Assembly (NCBI GenBank): GCA_011050085.1 | Contig: DRGL01000028.1 | Span: 62,001 to 126,000, forward strand | Direction: 5' to 3' | DNA: 64,000 bases | From: Pricia antarctica | Lineage (GTDB): Bacteria; Bacteroidota; Bacteroidia; Flavobacteriales; Flavobacteriaceae | Shown: positions 37,690 to 46,829 of the stretch, piece after piece | Layout of the letters: each line of letters begins with the position of its first letter | Numbering within the stretch: the stretch's first letter is position 1 | Translations under genes and position numbers: made by a program | The notes under the pieces: model-generated | What the model saw: only the letters and a program-made list of their open reading frames with translations | What the model was told of the DNA's origin: nothing | Database searches by the model: none

Positions 37690-38996
37690 TGTTCGACGTA
37701 CTCATTATTGGAGGTGGGGCAGCGGGATTTTATTCCGCAATTCATATTGCCGAAGCACGCCCCGATCTGAAAGTTGCCATTCTTGAACGCGGTAAGGAGG
37801 TCTTGGGTAAAGTCAAGGTTTCCGGGGGCGGACGATGTAATGTTACGCACGCCGAGTTCGATCCCGGAGAGTTGGTCAAAAACTATCCAAGGGGCGAAAA
37901 AGAACTATTGGGACCATTTCATACCTATTGCAGCGGAGATACCATGGCCTTTTTTGAGAAAAGGAATATTCCCCTGAAAATTGAATCCGATGGGCGCATG
38001 TTTCCCGTTTCTGATTCTTCGCAGACCATTATCGATTGTTTTTTAAGCGAGGCCGATCGATTGGGAGTAAGAGTTTTGCGGCACAGCGCCGTAGTTGATA
38101 TTCGTCGCGGTAAAAATTCTGGGCAAGAGATTTCAACTAAGGATGAAGAACAAGCGATGTTTTGGGAAGTAGAATCCATTAAACACATCTATCACTCAAA
38201 AATAATAGTGGTCGCAACAGGAAGTAATCCTAAAATATGGAAGCTGTTGCAAAAATTGGGGCATTCCCTAGAACCGGCAGTACCCTCTTTATTTACCTTT
38301 AATATTAAAGACGAGCGCATCGACGGTATACAAGGCGTAAGCACCTTTGCAATTATCGATGTACTCGAACAAACTTTCAAACCCAAAATTACCATAAAGC
38401 TCCAAAGCCAAGAATCTGAAAAATCAGTACTCACTTCCGAAGGTCCGTTGTTGATAACACATTGGGGTATGAGCGGACCTGCTATTTTAAAACTGTCTGC
38501 TTGGGGCGCCAAATTATTGAACAATTTGAACTATCGCTTTCGGATTCGGGTGAATTGGCTACCAGAATATAGTGCTGAAGGTTTACTTGGTCTTTTTATG
38601 AAAATTAAGGAGGTGGAGGCAAAGAAGACTGTTTTGCGTACCAAAGCGGTTGATGTACCAAGACGTCTATGGACAAATCTTGTTAAGGCATCCGGTATTG
38701 ACAAAGCGGAAAAATGGGCAGATGTTACTAAAATTCAATTGGAAAACCTGGCCCAAGAGCTAACCCAAGGTGAATTTTTGGTCGATGGCAAAAGTACGTT
38801 CAAGGAAGAATTCGTTACCGCAGGGGGCATAAATCTTAAGGAAATCGATTTTAAGACTTTCGAGAGTAAAATTCTACCAGATGTATTCTTTGCAGGAGAG
38901 GTAATCGATGTTGACGCTATTACAGGTGGATTCAATTTTCAGAATGCTTGGACGGGCGGATATATTGTCGCGCAGGCCATAGCAGCGAGAAATTAG
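37689..38996 (+). CDS. HI0933/BaiN-type FAD-dependent oxidoreductase
   Basis: 435 residues. The N-terminal dinucleotide-binding motif IIGGGAAGFYSAIHIAEA and the family signature GKVKVSGGGRCNVTH are clear, and the C-terminal FAD-contact motif VIDVDAITGGFNFQNAWTGG is intact. Family members are flavoproteins of the BaiN/HI0933 group; substrates are known for few of them. It overlaps the GH13 stop by one base, so it is co-transcribed with the maltose genes, although its chemistry does not fit sugar uptake. This is the last gene of that strand block. Confidence 0.9.
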   Translation: MFDVLIIGGGAAGFYSAIHIAEARPDLKVAILERGKEVLGKVKVSGGGRCNVTHAEFDPGELVKNYPRGEKELLGPFHTYCSGDTMAFFEKRNIPLKIESDGRMFPVSDSSQTIIDCFLSEADRLGVRVLRHSAVVDIRRGKNSGQEISTKDEEQAMFWEVESIKHIYHSKIIVVATGSNPKIWKLLQKLGHSLEPAVPSLFTFNIKDERIDGIQGVSTFAIIDVLEQTFKPKITIKLQSQESEKSVLTSEGPLLITHWGMSGPAILKLSAWGAKLLNNLNYRFRIRVNWLPEYSAEGLLGLFMKIKEVEAKKTVLRTKAVDVPRRLWTNLVKASGIDKAEKWADVTKIQLENLAQELTQGEFLVDGKSTFKEEFVTAGGINLKEIDFKTFESKILPDVFFAGEVIDVDAITGGFNFQNAWTGGYIVAQAIAARN

Positions 38997-39093
38997 GCAA
39001 TAACAGTTCAACTTAAGAATAATTCTTTGCTAGTGGCTTAAATCAGCAAAAGCACTTTCAAAATAAAAGTACTTCGGCTACAACTACAATTCT

Positions 39094-39918
39094 TTAGTTC
39101 AATTGATATACCCGAACATAATCGACCACCATCTGTTGTGGAAATATCCCATCTTCGATACCTTCCACACCTCCCCAACTACCTCCTACTGCAATGTTCA
39201 GTTTAAGATGAAAGTCTTGGTCAAAGGGCCATTCAGCCATTGTCTTATGCTCGTTTTGAAATTGCTGGTACATTTTTCCGTCCAAGAAAAAATTAACCTG
39301 TTCGGGCGACCATTCTACCGAGTAGTTGTGGAATTCAGAGTATGGATTCTCGATAAAAACGCTACCTCCCTTTTGGGTGCCAATGACATGATTATAGGCT
39401 TTCGTATGTACCGTACCGTAAATGGTGTCCTTTTCGTAACCAACATGTTCCATAATGTCAATTTCGCCGCATTCGGGCCATCCAACCTCCTTCCAGTTTT
39501 CGCTGAGCATCCAAATGGCGGGCCACATACCTTTGCCCTTTGGTAATTTTGCGCGAACCTCAAACTTCCCATAGGTCCATTCGGTAATATCTTGAGTAGT
39601 GATGCTCGCTGATGTATAGGAAGCATCCTCTATTTGCTCCTTGTGCGCTTCTAGGATAAGATGGCCATTTTCTACACGGATATTTTTAAGGCTGTCGGTG
39701 TAGTATTGTGATTCTTGGTTTCTAATGCGTCCGTATTCAAAGCCCCATTTGGTTGCATCGGGTTTTCCATCAACGTCGAATTCATCTTGCCAGACCAGTT
39801 GGTAGCTCTTGTCAGTTTCTTTAGGTTCAATGGATTCTTTTTGCCGTGTTTTTTCAGTATTGTTACAGGACATACTAATAATCCACATAAAACATAGTAG
39901 TAATATAATTCTCATCAT
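39094..39918 (-). CDS. GH16 endo-beta-glucanase lipoprotein (laminarinase-like)
   Basis: 274 residues with a lipoprotein signal ending at C18 (ISMSCNN). The catalytic motif ExDxxE is E152, D154 and E157 in GEIDIMEHVG, with the nucleophile first and the acid/base last. WQDEF near residue 43 and GKFEVRAKLPKGKGMWPAIWML are typical of the laminarinase/lichenase branch of GH16. It should cut beta-1,3 or mixed beta-glucans at the cell surface. It is followed on the other side by the GDPD gene on the same strand, 42 bases upstream. Confidence 0.9.
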   Translation of the reverse strand: MMRIILLLCFMWIISMSCNNTEKTRQKESIEPKETDKSYQLVWQDEFDVDGKPDATKWGFEYGRIRNQESQYYTDSLKNIRVENGHLILEAHKEQIEDASYTSASITTQDITEWTYGKFEVRAKLPKGKGMWPAIWMLSENWKEVGWPECGEIDIMEHVGYEKDTIYGTVHTKAYNHVIGTQKGGSVFIENPYSEFHNYSVEWSPEQVNFFLDGKMYQQFQNEHKTMAEWPFDQDFHLKLNIAVGGSWGGVEGIEDGIFPQQMVVDYVRVYQLN

Positions 39919-39960
39919 CTCTCTCTAATAAGTTTAATTATCCGGATAAAACGTAGAACC

Positions 39961-40743
39961 TCAGCGTTTTTCAATTTTTTCGAATAGTAGTTCAGGCTCG
40001 TTCGTAGTGATGTAATCGAATTTTTCATCGAGCAGCCAATCCATGTCCTCTGGGTCGTTTACAGTCCATGCGTTTAAGGTTATACCGATTTTTTTGGCGC
40101 TCGCAATCCAATCAGGATGTGTACGAAATACCTCAAAGTGATAGTCGGCCCCGTCTATACCATCTTCCTTTAATGCTTCTGGGGATTTTTCACCATTAAG
40201 GTATTGGGTATGCGCATTGGAATTGAGTCCTTCTATTTTTTTTAGGATGTTATAATCAAAACTGATATAGACCGTCATTTGTTCGGCGTTCAGTTCTTTG
40301 ACAAGTGCGATGGTTTTTTCGGCCATTTTTTCTCCCCGCTCCTTGGTTTCTGCAGGCTTTATTTCGCATACTAGCCGAGTGGAAGTATTATTTTCAAGCC
40401 CAGCTTGTATGTAATCGCGAAGCGTAGGCAACTTTTCGCCGTTAGAAAGTTTATGTACAGCTAATTCAGAATAAGCGGTTTCCGCTATGGGCAATCCGTT
40501 AAAGCTATCATCGTGATTGACCACAAGAATGTCATCGGCCGTCATCTGCACGTCGAATTCCGAGCCAGTACATTTTAGTGCAATCGCATTTTTCAAAGCG
40601 GCGATGGAATTTTCGGGAAGTCCCTGGGCTTTCCAAGCGCCACGATGGGCAACAACTACATTTTTGGCGGAATTACTCATATTTATCTTCGATTTACAAG
40701 AGGTTATATTGAGGATGACCAGTAAGATAATCAGATAGCGCAT
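39961..40743 (-). CDS. Glycerophosphodiester phosphodiesterase lipoprotein
   Basis: 260 residues. The lipoprotein signal ends at C16 (NITSCKS). The GDPD active site is intact: H33/R34 (VAHRGAW), E62 and D64 (SEFDV), and H77 (NHDDSF). The enzyme hydrolyses glycerophosphodiesters to glycerol 3-phosphate and an alcohol, outside the cytoplasm. The end of the domain (LNAWTVNDPEDMDWLL ... DYITTNEPELL) is standard. It is transcribed ahead of GH16 on the same strand. Confidence 0.93.
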   Translation of the reverse strand: MRYLIILLVILNITSCKSKINMSNSAKNVVVAHRGAWKAQGLPENSIAALKNAIALKCTGSEFDVQMTADDILVVNHDDSFNGLPIAETAYSELAVHKLSNGEKLPTLRDYIQAGLENNTSTRLVCEIKPAETKERGEKMAEKTIALVKELNAEQMTVYISFDYNILKKIEGLNSNAHTQYLNGEKSPEALKEDGIDGADYHFEVFRTHPDWIASAKKIGITLNAWTVNDPEDMDWLLDEKFDYITTNEPELLFEKIEKR

Positions 40744-41199
40744 ATAGTTGTAATTAAAATTCTCAAGGTAGTTTATAAACTTTTAAGGAAATTATCCTAG
40801 GTGTTATCACACACGTTTTGATAGCAGCATATTTAAATTTTGTATCATCAGTCTTGAACAATACGCTTACCCTAAAATCATTTAACAATAGGTTATACAC
40901 TATTAATGTATTTAATTTTCCCTGCAGCCACGAGTTTGCCTTGTGGGGGTAGGCTCAAAATTAAGCTAAACGAAAAAATTATCCGTTGTATTAAAAATAC
41001 ACTTTAGACAGTAGAGCTAAAAATCTATCAGCTATACATGATAAAGAATGAATTCTAAGATTTCCGTAAGACTATTAAATGAATGTTTTTATCTTTTAAC
41101 TATTCCATTTTAAGGCTATACTCGAATGTGAATTCGAGATTTTAGTAATTAATCTTACATTTAAGCTTTTCGTATAGTTTAAAATTTCAAAATCACCCA
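40744..41199. other. Divergent intergenic region with a palindrome
   Basis: 456 AT-rich bases between GDPD (leftward) and the DUF1697 gene (rightward). Apart from the palindrome at 41121-41138, nothing specific was found. Confidence 0.45.
41121..41138. promoter_or_regulatory. Palindrome upstream of the DUF1697 gene, possible operator
   Basis: CTCGAAT-GTGA-ATTCGAG, a perfect 7-base inverted repeat with a 4-base spacer, 62 bases before the start codon at 41200. The position fits a regulator-binding site, but no regulator is nearby. Confidence 0.35.
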
Positions 41200-41748
41200 A
41201 TGCAAACCTATATCGCATTATTAAGAGGTATCAATGTCAGCGGCCAAAAGAAAATTCCAATGGCCGAGCTAAAGACGATGATGGAAGGCTTGGGTTTGCA
41301 AAATGTAACTACTTACATTCAAAGTGGCAATGTAGTTTTCACTTCAGAAGAGCAATATAATACTATATCATATTTAGAGGAAAAAATTAAAAAACAGATA
41401 CAAGAGACATTCGCATTCGAAGTTCCTGTGCTTTTGAAGTCAAAAACGAGTTTTGAAGAAATTATCCGAAGTAATCCCTACAATGATTCGGAAGCGATTG
41501 CAAATAAACTGGTTTATTTTGTTTTGTTACAAAAAATACCGGAAAAGGAAAAGGTGGCAGCCTTTCAAAAGGAGGTTTATGACAACGAGGATTTTCTAGT
41601 AAAAAGCGAATGCGTGTATCTGCTTTGTCGCAATGGTTATGGCAGGGCAAAGCTCAACAATAATAGGGTCGAGCGAAAACTAAAAGTTGAAGCCACTACA
41701 CGCAATTATGGAACCATGATGAAATTATGGGAGATGGCAACGGATTAG
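41200..41748 (+). CDS. DUF1697 family protein
   Basis: 182 residues with the hallmark N-terminal pattern TYIALLRGINVSGQKKIPMAEL and the segment TYIQSGNVVFTS, then a C-terminal YLLCRNGYGRAKLNN and a basic VERKLKVEATTRNYGTMMKLWEM. These features define DUF1697, a small alpha/beta fold of unknown role found in many bacteria. It stands alone, with a palindrome upstream. I can assign no function. Confidence 0.88.
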   Translation: MQTYIALLRGINVSGQKKIPMAELKTMMEGLGLQNVTTYIQSGNVVFTSEEQYNTISYLEEKIKKQIQETFAFEVPVLLKSKTSFEEIIRSNPYNDSEAIANKLVYFVLLQKIPEKEKVAAFQKEVYDNEDFLVKSECVYLLCRNGYGRAKLNNNRVERKLKVEATTRNYGTMMKLWEMATD

Positions 41749-41899
41749 CCATCAACAGTTCAGTTTTTCAAACCCTATTTGAATATATAAGTTGAATACC
41801 GGAGTCGATTGGCAAAGCGTACTGTTTTCAACTTACGGTTAGCCTTTTAATATTCTGCTATTTCATAATCGTTGTTTTCGTAGCATCGAATATTCAGCA

Positions 41900-42373
41900 T
41901 TAGTTCATCTCCCAAATTTTATAGTTTAGGGCGGTAGCAAAACATACCCACAACAGATAGGGAACCAAAAGTAACGCTGCCATTTTACTGACAACCTTGA
42001 ACGATCGGATGGTCAGTACGATCAAAACCAGTAAAATCGAAATAACGACAAGTGCTAAAAATGGTTCTTTAAGACCGAAGAAGACCATGCTCCAGGCACC
42101 GTTGAACAATAGTTGGAACCAAAAGATATATAATGATTTCTTGACATAGCGATGATAAAATCCTCTGGCCCATACTAAACCAGCAGCGATTCCCATTAGA
42201 ATATAAAGTACAATCCAAACTGGGGCGAAAAGCCAGCCCGGTGGGGTAAAATCAGGTTTGTTCAAGGTGGTGTACCAATCGTTGACAGAACTTTCGGTTG
42301 CAAACCCTGCTAAAAGGCCAGTGACCAGACAAATACCGACGGCGTAAAAGATATAGGTCTCTTTTTTTTTCAA
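41900..42373 (-). CDS. tspO: TspO/MBR family tryptophan-rich membrane protein
   Basis: 157 residues with five predicted membrane helices. The first loop carries the family pattern WYTTLNKPDFTPPGWLFAPVWI. Bacterial TspO binds tetrapyrroles or other hydrophobic ligands and is linked to stress or light responses. It is divergent from the mevalonate genes; the 128 bases between them hold both promoters. The family is sure; the ligand is unknown. Confidence 0.92.
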   Translation of the reverse strand: MKKKETYIFYAVGICLVTGLLAGFATESSVNDWYTTLNKPDFTPPGWLFAPVWIVLYILMGIAAGLVWARGFYHRYVKKSLYIFWFQLLFNGAWSMVFFGLKEPFLALVVISILLVLIVLTIRSFKVVSKMAALLLVPYLLWVCFATALNYKIWEMN

Positions 42374-42477
42374 AGGGTCAGTTTTGGTAATTCTGTTCCG
42401 TACGAAATGTTTCCGAGGGTTCGTATCCTCTAAAATAGTAATTTATTCTGAGGGCTTTACTTACAAAACCTAAAAAC

Positions 42478-42485
42478 TATATTTG
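42478..42485 (+). promoter_or_regulatory. -7 promoter box of the mevalonate genes
   Basis: TATATTTG fits the Bacteroidota -7 consensus TAnnTTTG exactly and ends 16 bases before the mvaD ATG. The -33 element is weak. Confidence 0.6.
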
Positions 42486-42501
42486 TAAAAATTTCGATGC
42501 A

Positions 42502-43602
42502 ATGACCGAGAAAGATTTTCTTCCATCTGAATATACATCCCAAAAAGATACCGGTACGGTGCGATGGAAATCCCCTAGCAACATTGCGCTAATCAAATAC
42601 TGGGGTAAAAAGCCGCACCAGATTCCCGCCAATCCTTCCATCAGTTTTACGTTAAGTGCATGCGCAACGGATACGTCGCTCTATTTTCAAAAATTAGATA
42701 CAGCTTCAAAGTCGCATTTGTCTGACGGCAAATATAGTTTTGACCTCTTTTTCGAAGGTGAACCGAAGCATAGTTTCAAACCAAAAATCGAGACGTTCTT
42801 TCAGCGTATTCAAATATATCTTCCCTTTTTGCGGGAATATCATTTTAGAATCGAGACGTCAAATTCATTTCCCCACAGTAGCGGTATTGCCTCGTCGGCT
42901 TCTGGAATGAGTGCCCTTGCTCTGTGTCTCATGTCCTTGGAAAAGGAATTCAGCCCAGACATGACCAGGGAATTTTTCAATCAAAAAGCATCCTTTCTAG
43001 CACGGCTAGGTTCCGGTAGCGCCTGCAGAAGTATTGAAGGGCCTTTAGTGCAGTGGGGCGCCCATTTGAATATAAGTGGAAGCTCCGATTTATATGGTAT
43101 GCCCTATCCCTATAAAATCCATCCTATATTCGAAAATTTTCAAGATACTATTTTATTGGTCGATGAAGGCCAAAAGCAGGTGAGCAGTACCGTAGGCCAT
43201 GATTTGATGTACGACCACCCGTTTGCTGAGCAGCGTTTTGCGCAGGCCCATACGCATCTTGATACCTTTCAGGCTGTTCTGGCCGATGGAAATTTAGATG
43301 AATTTATAAAAATTGTTGAAAGCGAGGCATTGACCTTACACGCCATGATGATGACGAGCCATCCTTATTTTGTCTTGATGAAACCCAATACACTGGAAAT
43401 CATCAATCGGATATGGACCTTTCGGAAGGCTTCAAATACGCACGTCTGTTTTACATTAGATGCAGGTGCCAATGTTCATATACTCTATCCGGAAAACGAG
43501 AAGAAAATAGTATATGCTTTCATCGAAAACGAGCTGCTTCAATTCTGTCAGAATGAAAAGCACATTTGTGATCGAACGGGGCAAGGGGCTAAGAAGCTAT
43601 AG
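42502..43602 (+). CDS. mvaD: Diphosphomevalonate decarboxylase
   Basis: 366 residues of the GHMP kinase superfamily. The N-terminal WKSPSNIALIKYWGKKP and NPSISFTLS, the ATP-binding loop FPHSSGIASSASGMSALA, and GSGSACRSIEGPLVQWG with the catalytic Arg all identify mevalonate 5-diphosphate decarboxylase, which makes isopentenyl diphosphate. The C-terminal TLDAGANVHILYP is also typical. It heads a block with mevalonate kinase and a UbiA prenyltransferase. Confidence 0.93.
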   Translation: MTEKDFLPSEYTSQKDTGTVRWKSPSNIALIKYWGKKPHQIPANPSISFTLSACATDTSLYFQKLDTASKSHLSDGKYSFDLFFEGEPKHSFKPKIETFFQRIQIYLPFLREYHFRIETSNSFPHSSGIASSASGMSALALCLMSLEKEFSPDMTREFFNQKASFLARLGSGSACRSIEGPLVQWGAHLNISGSSDLYGMPYPYKIHPIFENFQDTILLVDEGQKQVSSTVGHDLMYDHPFAEQRFAQAHTHLDTFQAVLADGNLDEFIKIVESEALTLHAMMMTSHPYFVLMKPNTLEIINRIWTFRKASNTHVCFTLDAGANVHILYPENEKKIVYAFIENELLQFCQNEKHICDRTGQGAKKL

Positions 43603-43663
43603 ACCTGATATCGAATTTATCTGCATAAGAAATATATTGATATAATTTCAGACTGAAATGTAG

Positions 43664-43671
43664 TATCTTTG
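43664..43671 (+). promoter_or_regulatory. Internal -7 promoter box before mevalonate kinase
   Basis: TATCTTTG matches TAnnTTTG and ends 17 bases before the ATG at 43689. The nearest TTG (43637-43639) is 24 bases upstream of it, slightly too far, so the -33 partner is uncertain. It suggests that the kinase can be transcribed separately from mvaD. Confidence 0.5.
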
Positions 43672-43688
43672 CAAAGTAATTGACTATC

Positions 43689-44630
43689 ATGACGAAAGGG
43701 CCTTTGTTCTATTCAAAAATTCTGCTTTTTGGGGAGTATGGGATTATAAAAGATTCCAAAGGACTTTCCATACCCTATAATTTTTTTAAAGGTGCCTTGA
43801 AGACCGATGAAGATCCATCCGAAACGGCAAAAAAGTCGAACCAGAGTTTACGTGAGTTCGCAGGATACCTTGAAATAGTGCATAAAAACAGTCCCGATTT
43901 GGTCAATTTTGACTTCGAGGCTTTAAAAAGCGACATCTCCTCTGGTATGTATTTCGATAGCTCTATTCCACAAGGGTATGGGGTAGGTAGCAGTGGCGCA
44001 TTGGTGGCTGCTATTTATGATAAATACGCTAAGGACAAGATTACGGTGCTTGAAAATCTGACCCGTAAAAAATTATTGCGGTTAAAGCTAATTTTCGGAA
44101 AAATGGAATCCTTTTTTCACGGAAAATCTTCAGGTCTTGATCCCCTGAACAGCTACCTGAGCCTCCCTATCCTGATTAATTCCAAAGAAGATATTGAGTC
44201 TACTAGTATCCCTTCCCAAAATTTAGACGGAAAAGGTGCGGTTTTTTTGCTGGATAGTGGCATAATCGGAGAAACTGCCCCCATGGTACAATTGTTCATG
44301 GAGAAGATGAAACAAGAGGGTTTTCGCAATATGCTCAAAGACCAGTTTATCAAACATACAGATGCCTGTGTTGAAGACTTCGTGAATGGTAACGTTAAAT
44401 CACTTTTCGGTAACCTGAAACAATTGTCGCACGTGGTACTAGATAACTTCAAGCCGATGATACCAGCGAAGTTCCATGAACTTTGGAAAGCCGGTATCGA
44501 TACCAACGATTATTATCTAAAACTCTGCGGCTCGGGCGGTGGGGGTTATATTTTAGGCTTTACCCAAGATATCGATAAGGCTAAAAAGGCCTTGAAAGAC
44601 TACAATTTAGAGGTGGTCTATAACTTCTAG
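43689..44630 (+). CDS. Mevalonate kinase (GHMP family)
   Basis: 313 residues from the ATG at 43689; a TTG three codons upstream is in frame, but the ATG gives the family-like start MTKGPLFYSKILLFGEYGII. The GHMP loop is SSIPQGYGVGSSGALVAAIY and the closing glycine-rich motif is KLCGSGGGGYILGF. The enzyme phosphorylates mevalonate in isopentenyl diphosphate synthesis. Phosphomevalonate kinase is not in the window. The UbiA gene starts 14 bases after its stop. Confidence 0.88.
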   Translation: MTKGPLFYSKILLFGEYGIIKDSKGLSIPYNFFKGALKTDEDPSETAKKSNQSLREFAGYLEIVHKNSPDLVNFDFEALKSDISSGMYFDSSIPQGYGVGSSGALVAAIYDKYAKDKITVLENLTRKKLLRLKLIFGKMESFFHGKSSGLDPLNSYLSLPILINSKEDIESTSIPSQNLDGKGAVFLLDSGIIGETAPMVQLFMEKMKQEGFRNMLKDQFIKHTDACVEDFVNGNVKSLFGNLKQLSHVVLDNFKPMIPAKFHELWKAGIDTNDYYLKLCGSGGGGYILGFTQDIDKAKKALKDYNLEVVYNF

Positions 44631-44644
44631 AATTTTCCTTTTAC

Positions 44645-45550
44645 ATGTTGAGTAGAAAAAACAGACTCATACTTTTAAAGTTGTTGAGCTTGTTTTCAGT
44701 CGTTCGCGGCTACAATATTCTCATCATCGCTTTGGCCCAATATTTGGCGTCCATTTATATTTTGGCACCTGATTTACCTCTTCGGCAGGTCGTTTTCGAT
44801 TTGAACCTATTTATGATTGTGGTCTCCTCCGCTTTGGTAATCGCCAGTGGGTATATCATAAACAATTTTTACGATGCTGAAAAAGACCTGATCAACAGGC
44901 CACGTAAGAGCATGTTAGACCGATTGGTGAGCCAACGTTTTAAACTGTCAACCTATTTTGTGCTCAATTTTCTATCCGTGCTTGGGGCAAGTTATGTTTC
45001 GTTTCGGGCTGTAGTTTTCTTTTCCGCATATATTTTTGGTATCTGGCTGTATTCTCACAAGCTGAAAAGAATTCCTTTTTTAGGCAATTTTGTGTCGGCG
45101 ATTTTAGCGATTTCTCCCTTTTTTGCGGTCTTCGTTTATTATAAGAATTTTGATACCGTCATCTTTGTACACGCAATTTTCCTTTTTCTGCTTATTTTGT
45201 CTCGGGAAATGATTAAAGATCTCGAGAACATGACCGGTGATTTGGCACAGAACTATAAGACCATTCCAATTCTTTACGGGGCCAATGTTTCGAAATTTTT
45301 GATATCGATTCTGGTTTTGCTCACATTAATACCTTCGCTATTACTTATTCTTAAGTTCGATGTCGGGTATATGCACTATTATTTTATCGGATGTGTTTTA
45401 TTTTTGCTGCTCTTTCTCATATTGTTGCTAAAGTCAGGTACCAAAAAGCATTACGTTTGGCTGCATAATATCTTAAAGCTGATTATCGTGGTAGGGGTCT
45501 TTAGTATATTATTGATTGATGTAGATTTGGTTTTAAATAGGATATTGTAA
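44645..45550 (+). CDS. UbiA-family prenyltransferase (geranylgeranylglycerol-phosphate type)
   Basis: 301 residues with eight or nine membrane helices. The first aspartate-rich motif is N73-N74-F-Y-D77-x3-D81 (NNFYDAEKDLINRP), and the second is DLENMTGDLAQNYKTIP. UbiA enzymes transfer an isoprenyl chain to a polar acceptor in the membrane. Its placement directly behind two mevalonate-pathway genes ties it to isoprenoid use. Flavobacterial members with this context are usually labelled geranylgeranylglycerol-phosphate geranylgeranyltransferase, but the acceptor (glycerol phosphate, quinone head group or other) is not decided by sequence. Confidence 0.85.
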   Translation: MLSRKNRLILLKLLSLFSVVRGYNILIIALAQYLASIYILAPDLPLRQVVFDLNLFMIVVSSALVIASGYIINNFYDAEKDLINRPRKSMLDRLVSQRFKLSTYFVLNFLSVLGASYVSFRAVVFFSAYIFGIWLYSHKLKRIPFLGNFVSAILAISPFFAVFVYYKNFDTVIFVHAIFLFLLILSREMIKDLENMTGDLAQNYKTIPILYGANVSKFLISILVLLTLIPSLLLILKFDVGYMHYYFIGCVLFLLLFLILLLKSGTKKHYVWLHNILKLIIVVGVFSILLIDVDLVLNRIL

Positions 45551-45698
45551 TACAGAAGACCTCGCTGCAGTATCTACCATTTAATTCCTGTTTCGCCAAT
45601 CTAATTTGTTGGCCGTATTTTCTCCGTTTTCAAATCTATCTTTCGTCATATTGTAAAACGGAGTAATTTATAGGGGGAAGTATTGTAATTATTATAGG

Positions 45699-46647
45699 AT
45701 GGAAAATGTACTGAACGTCGCCTTGGCCCAAATAGCGCCGGTATGGTTAAATAAAAAGGCTACACTAAAAAAAAATTGAAGCTACCATAGAGGATGCGGC
45801 AAATAAAAATGCCGAACTAATCGTTTTTGGAGAGGGCGTATTGCCCGGGTATCCGTTTTGGTTGGCACTGACCGATGGCGCAGCATGGAATTCCAGAGTG
45901 AACAAAGAACTTCATGCACATTACGCCCACAACGCCATTCAAATAGAAGCCGGTGAACTAGACTCGGTCTGCGCATTGGCCAAGCAACATAGTATAGCCA
46001 TTTATCTAGGCATTATCGAACGCGCAAAAGATAGGGGAGGTCATAGTTTGTATTGCTCATTGGTGTATATTGATACCAATGGCTGCATCAAATCTGTACA
46101 CCGAAAACTGCAACCGACCTATGATGAACGTCTCACCTGGGCTAGCGGTGATGGCAACGGTTTACAGGTTCACCCGCTTAAAAAGTTCAGGGTGGGCGGA
46201 CTCAACTGCTGGGAAAATTGGATGCCCTTGGTCCGAACCGCGCTCTACGGCCAAGGCGAAAACTTACACGTTGCCGTTTGGCCCGGTAGTGACCATAATA
46301 CTAAAGATATAACCCGTTTTATTGCAAGGGAATCTCGGAGCTTCGTTATTTCAGTGTCCTCTTTGATGAAAAAGGAAGATTTTCCGGATGCGACACCGCA
46401 TATCGAGAAACTATTGGAAAAAGCTCCCGACGTTCTGGCCAATGGTGGTTCGTGTATATGTGGCCCGGATGGAGAGTGGATTCTAGAGCCCGTTCTACAT
46501 AAAGAAGGCTTATTATTTAAAGCTCTTGATTTTAACCGCGTGTACGAAGAGCGGCAAAACTTTGACCCAGTAGGTCATTATTCTCGGCCCGACGTCACTA
46601 AATTGATCGTGAATCGTGAGCGGCAGTCTACGGTTTCTTTTGAGTAA
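45699..46647 (+). pseudogene. Nitrilase-family gene interrupted by a +1 shift in an A9 run
   Basis: From the ATG at 45699 the frame encodes MENVLNVALAQIAPVWLNKK, a standard nitrilase beginning, then stops after 26 codons because the A-run at 45767-45775 has nine As where eight keep the frame. The second frame continues to 46647 with the rest of the enzyme: the catalytic Glu in FGEGVLPGYPFW, Lys in HRKLQPTYDERLTW and Cys in GLNCWENWMP. Restarting at a downstream codon such as TTG 45841 would lose the catalytic Glu. The remainder is well preserved, so this may be a sequencing error, phase variation, slippage-dependent expression or a very recent loss. Family activity is hydrolysis of nitriles or amides. 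Confidence 0.85.
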
Positions 46648-46807
46648 TGCTTTACCATAGAGTTTCAGTCAAAAGAATTAAAGACTGATCGGTTCTGAAT
46701 TCTACATTCAAATTTCCAACACAGAACATTAGGTAATAGGTTTACATAGAAATTAGGTATCAAGATGGATTAAAGGTATTATCTGCACAACATCTAAAAC
46801 GCTTTAT

Positions 46808-46815
46808 TACCTTTG
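46808..46815 (+). promoter_or_regulatory. -7 promoter box of the pseudouridine synthase gene
   Basis: TACCTTTG fits TAnnTTTG and ends 14 bases before the ATG at 46830. No clear -33 element. Confidence 0.55.
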
Positions 46816-46829
46816 CAAAAATAGAAAAC

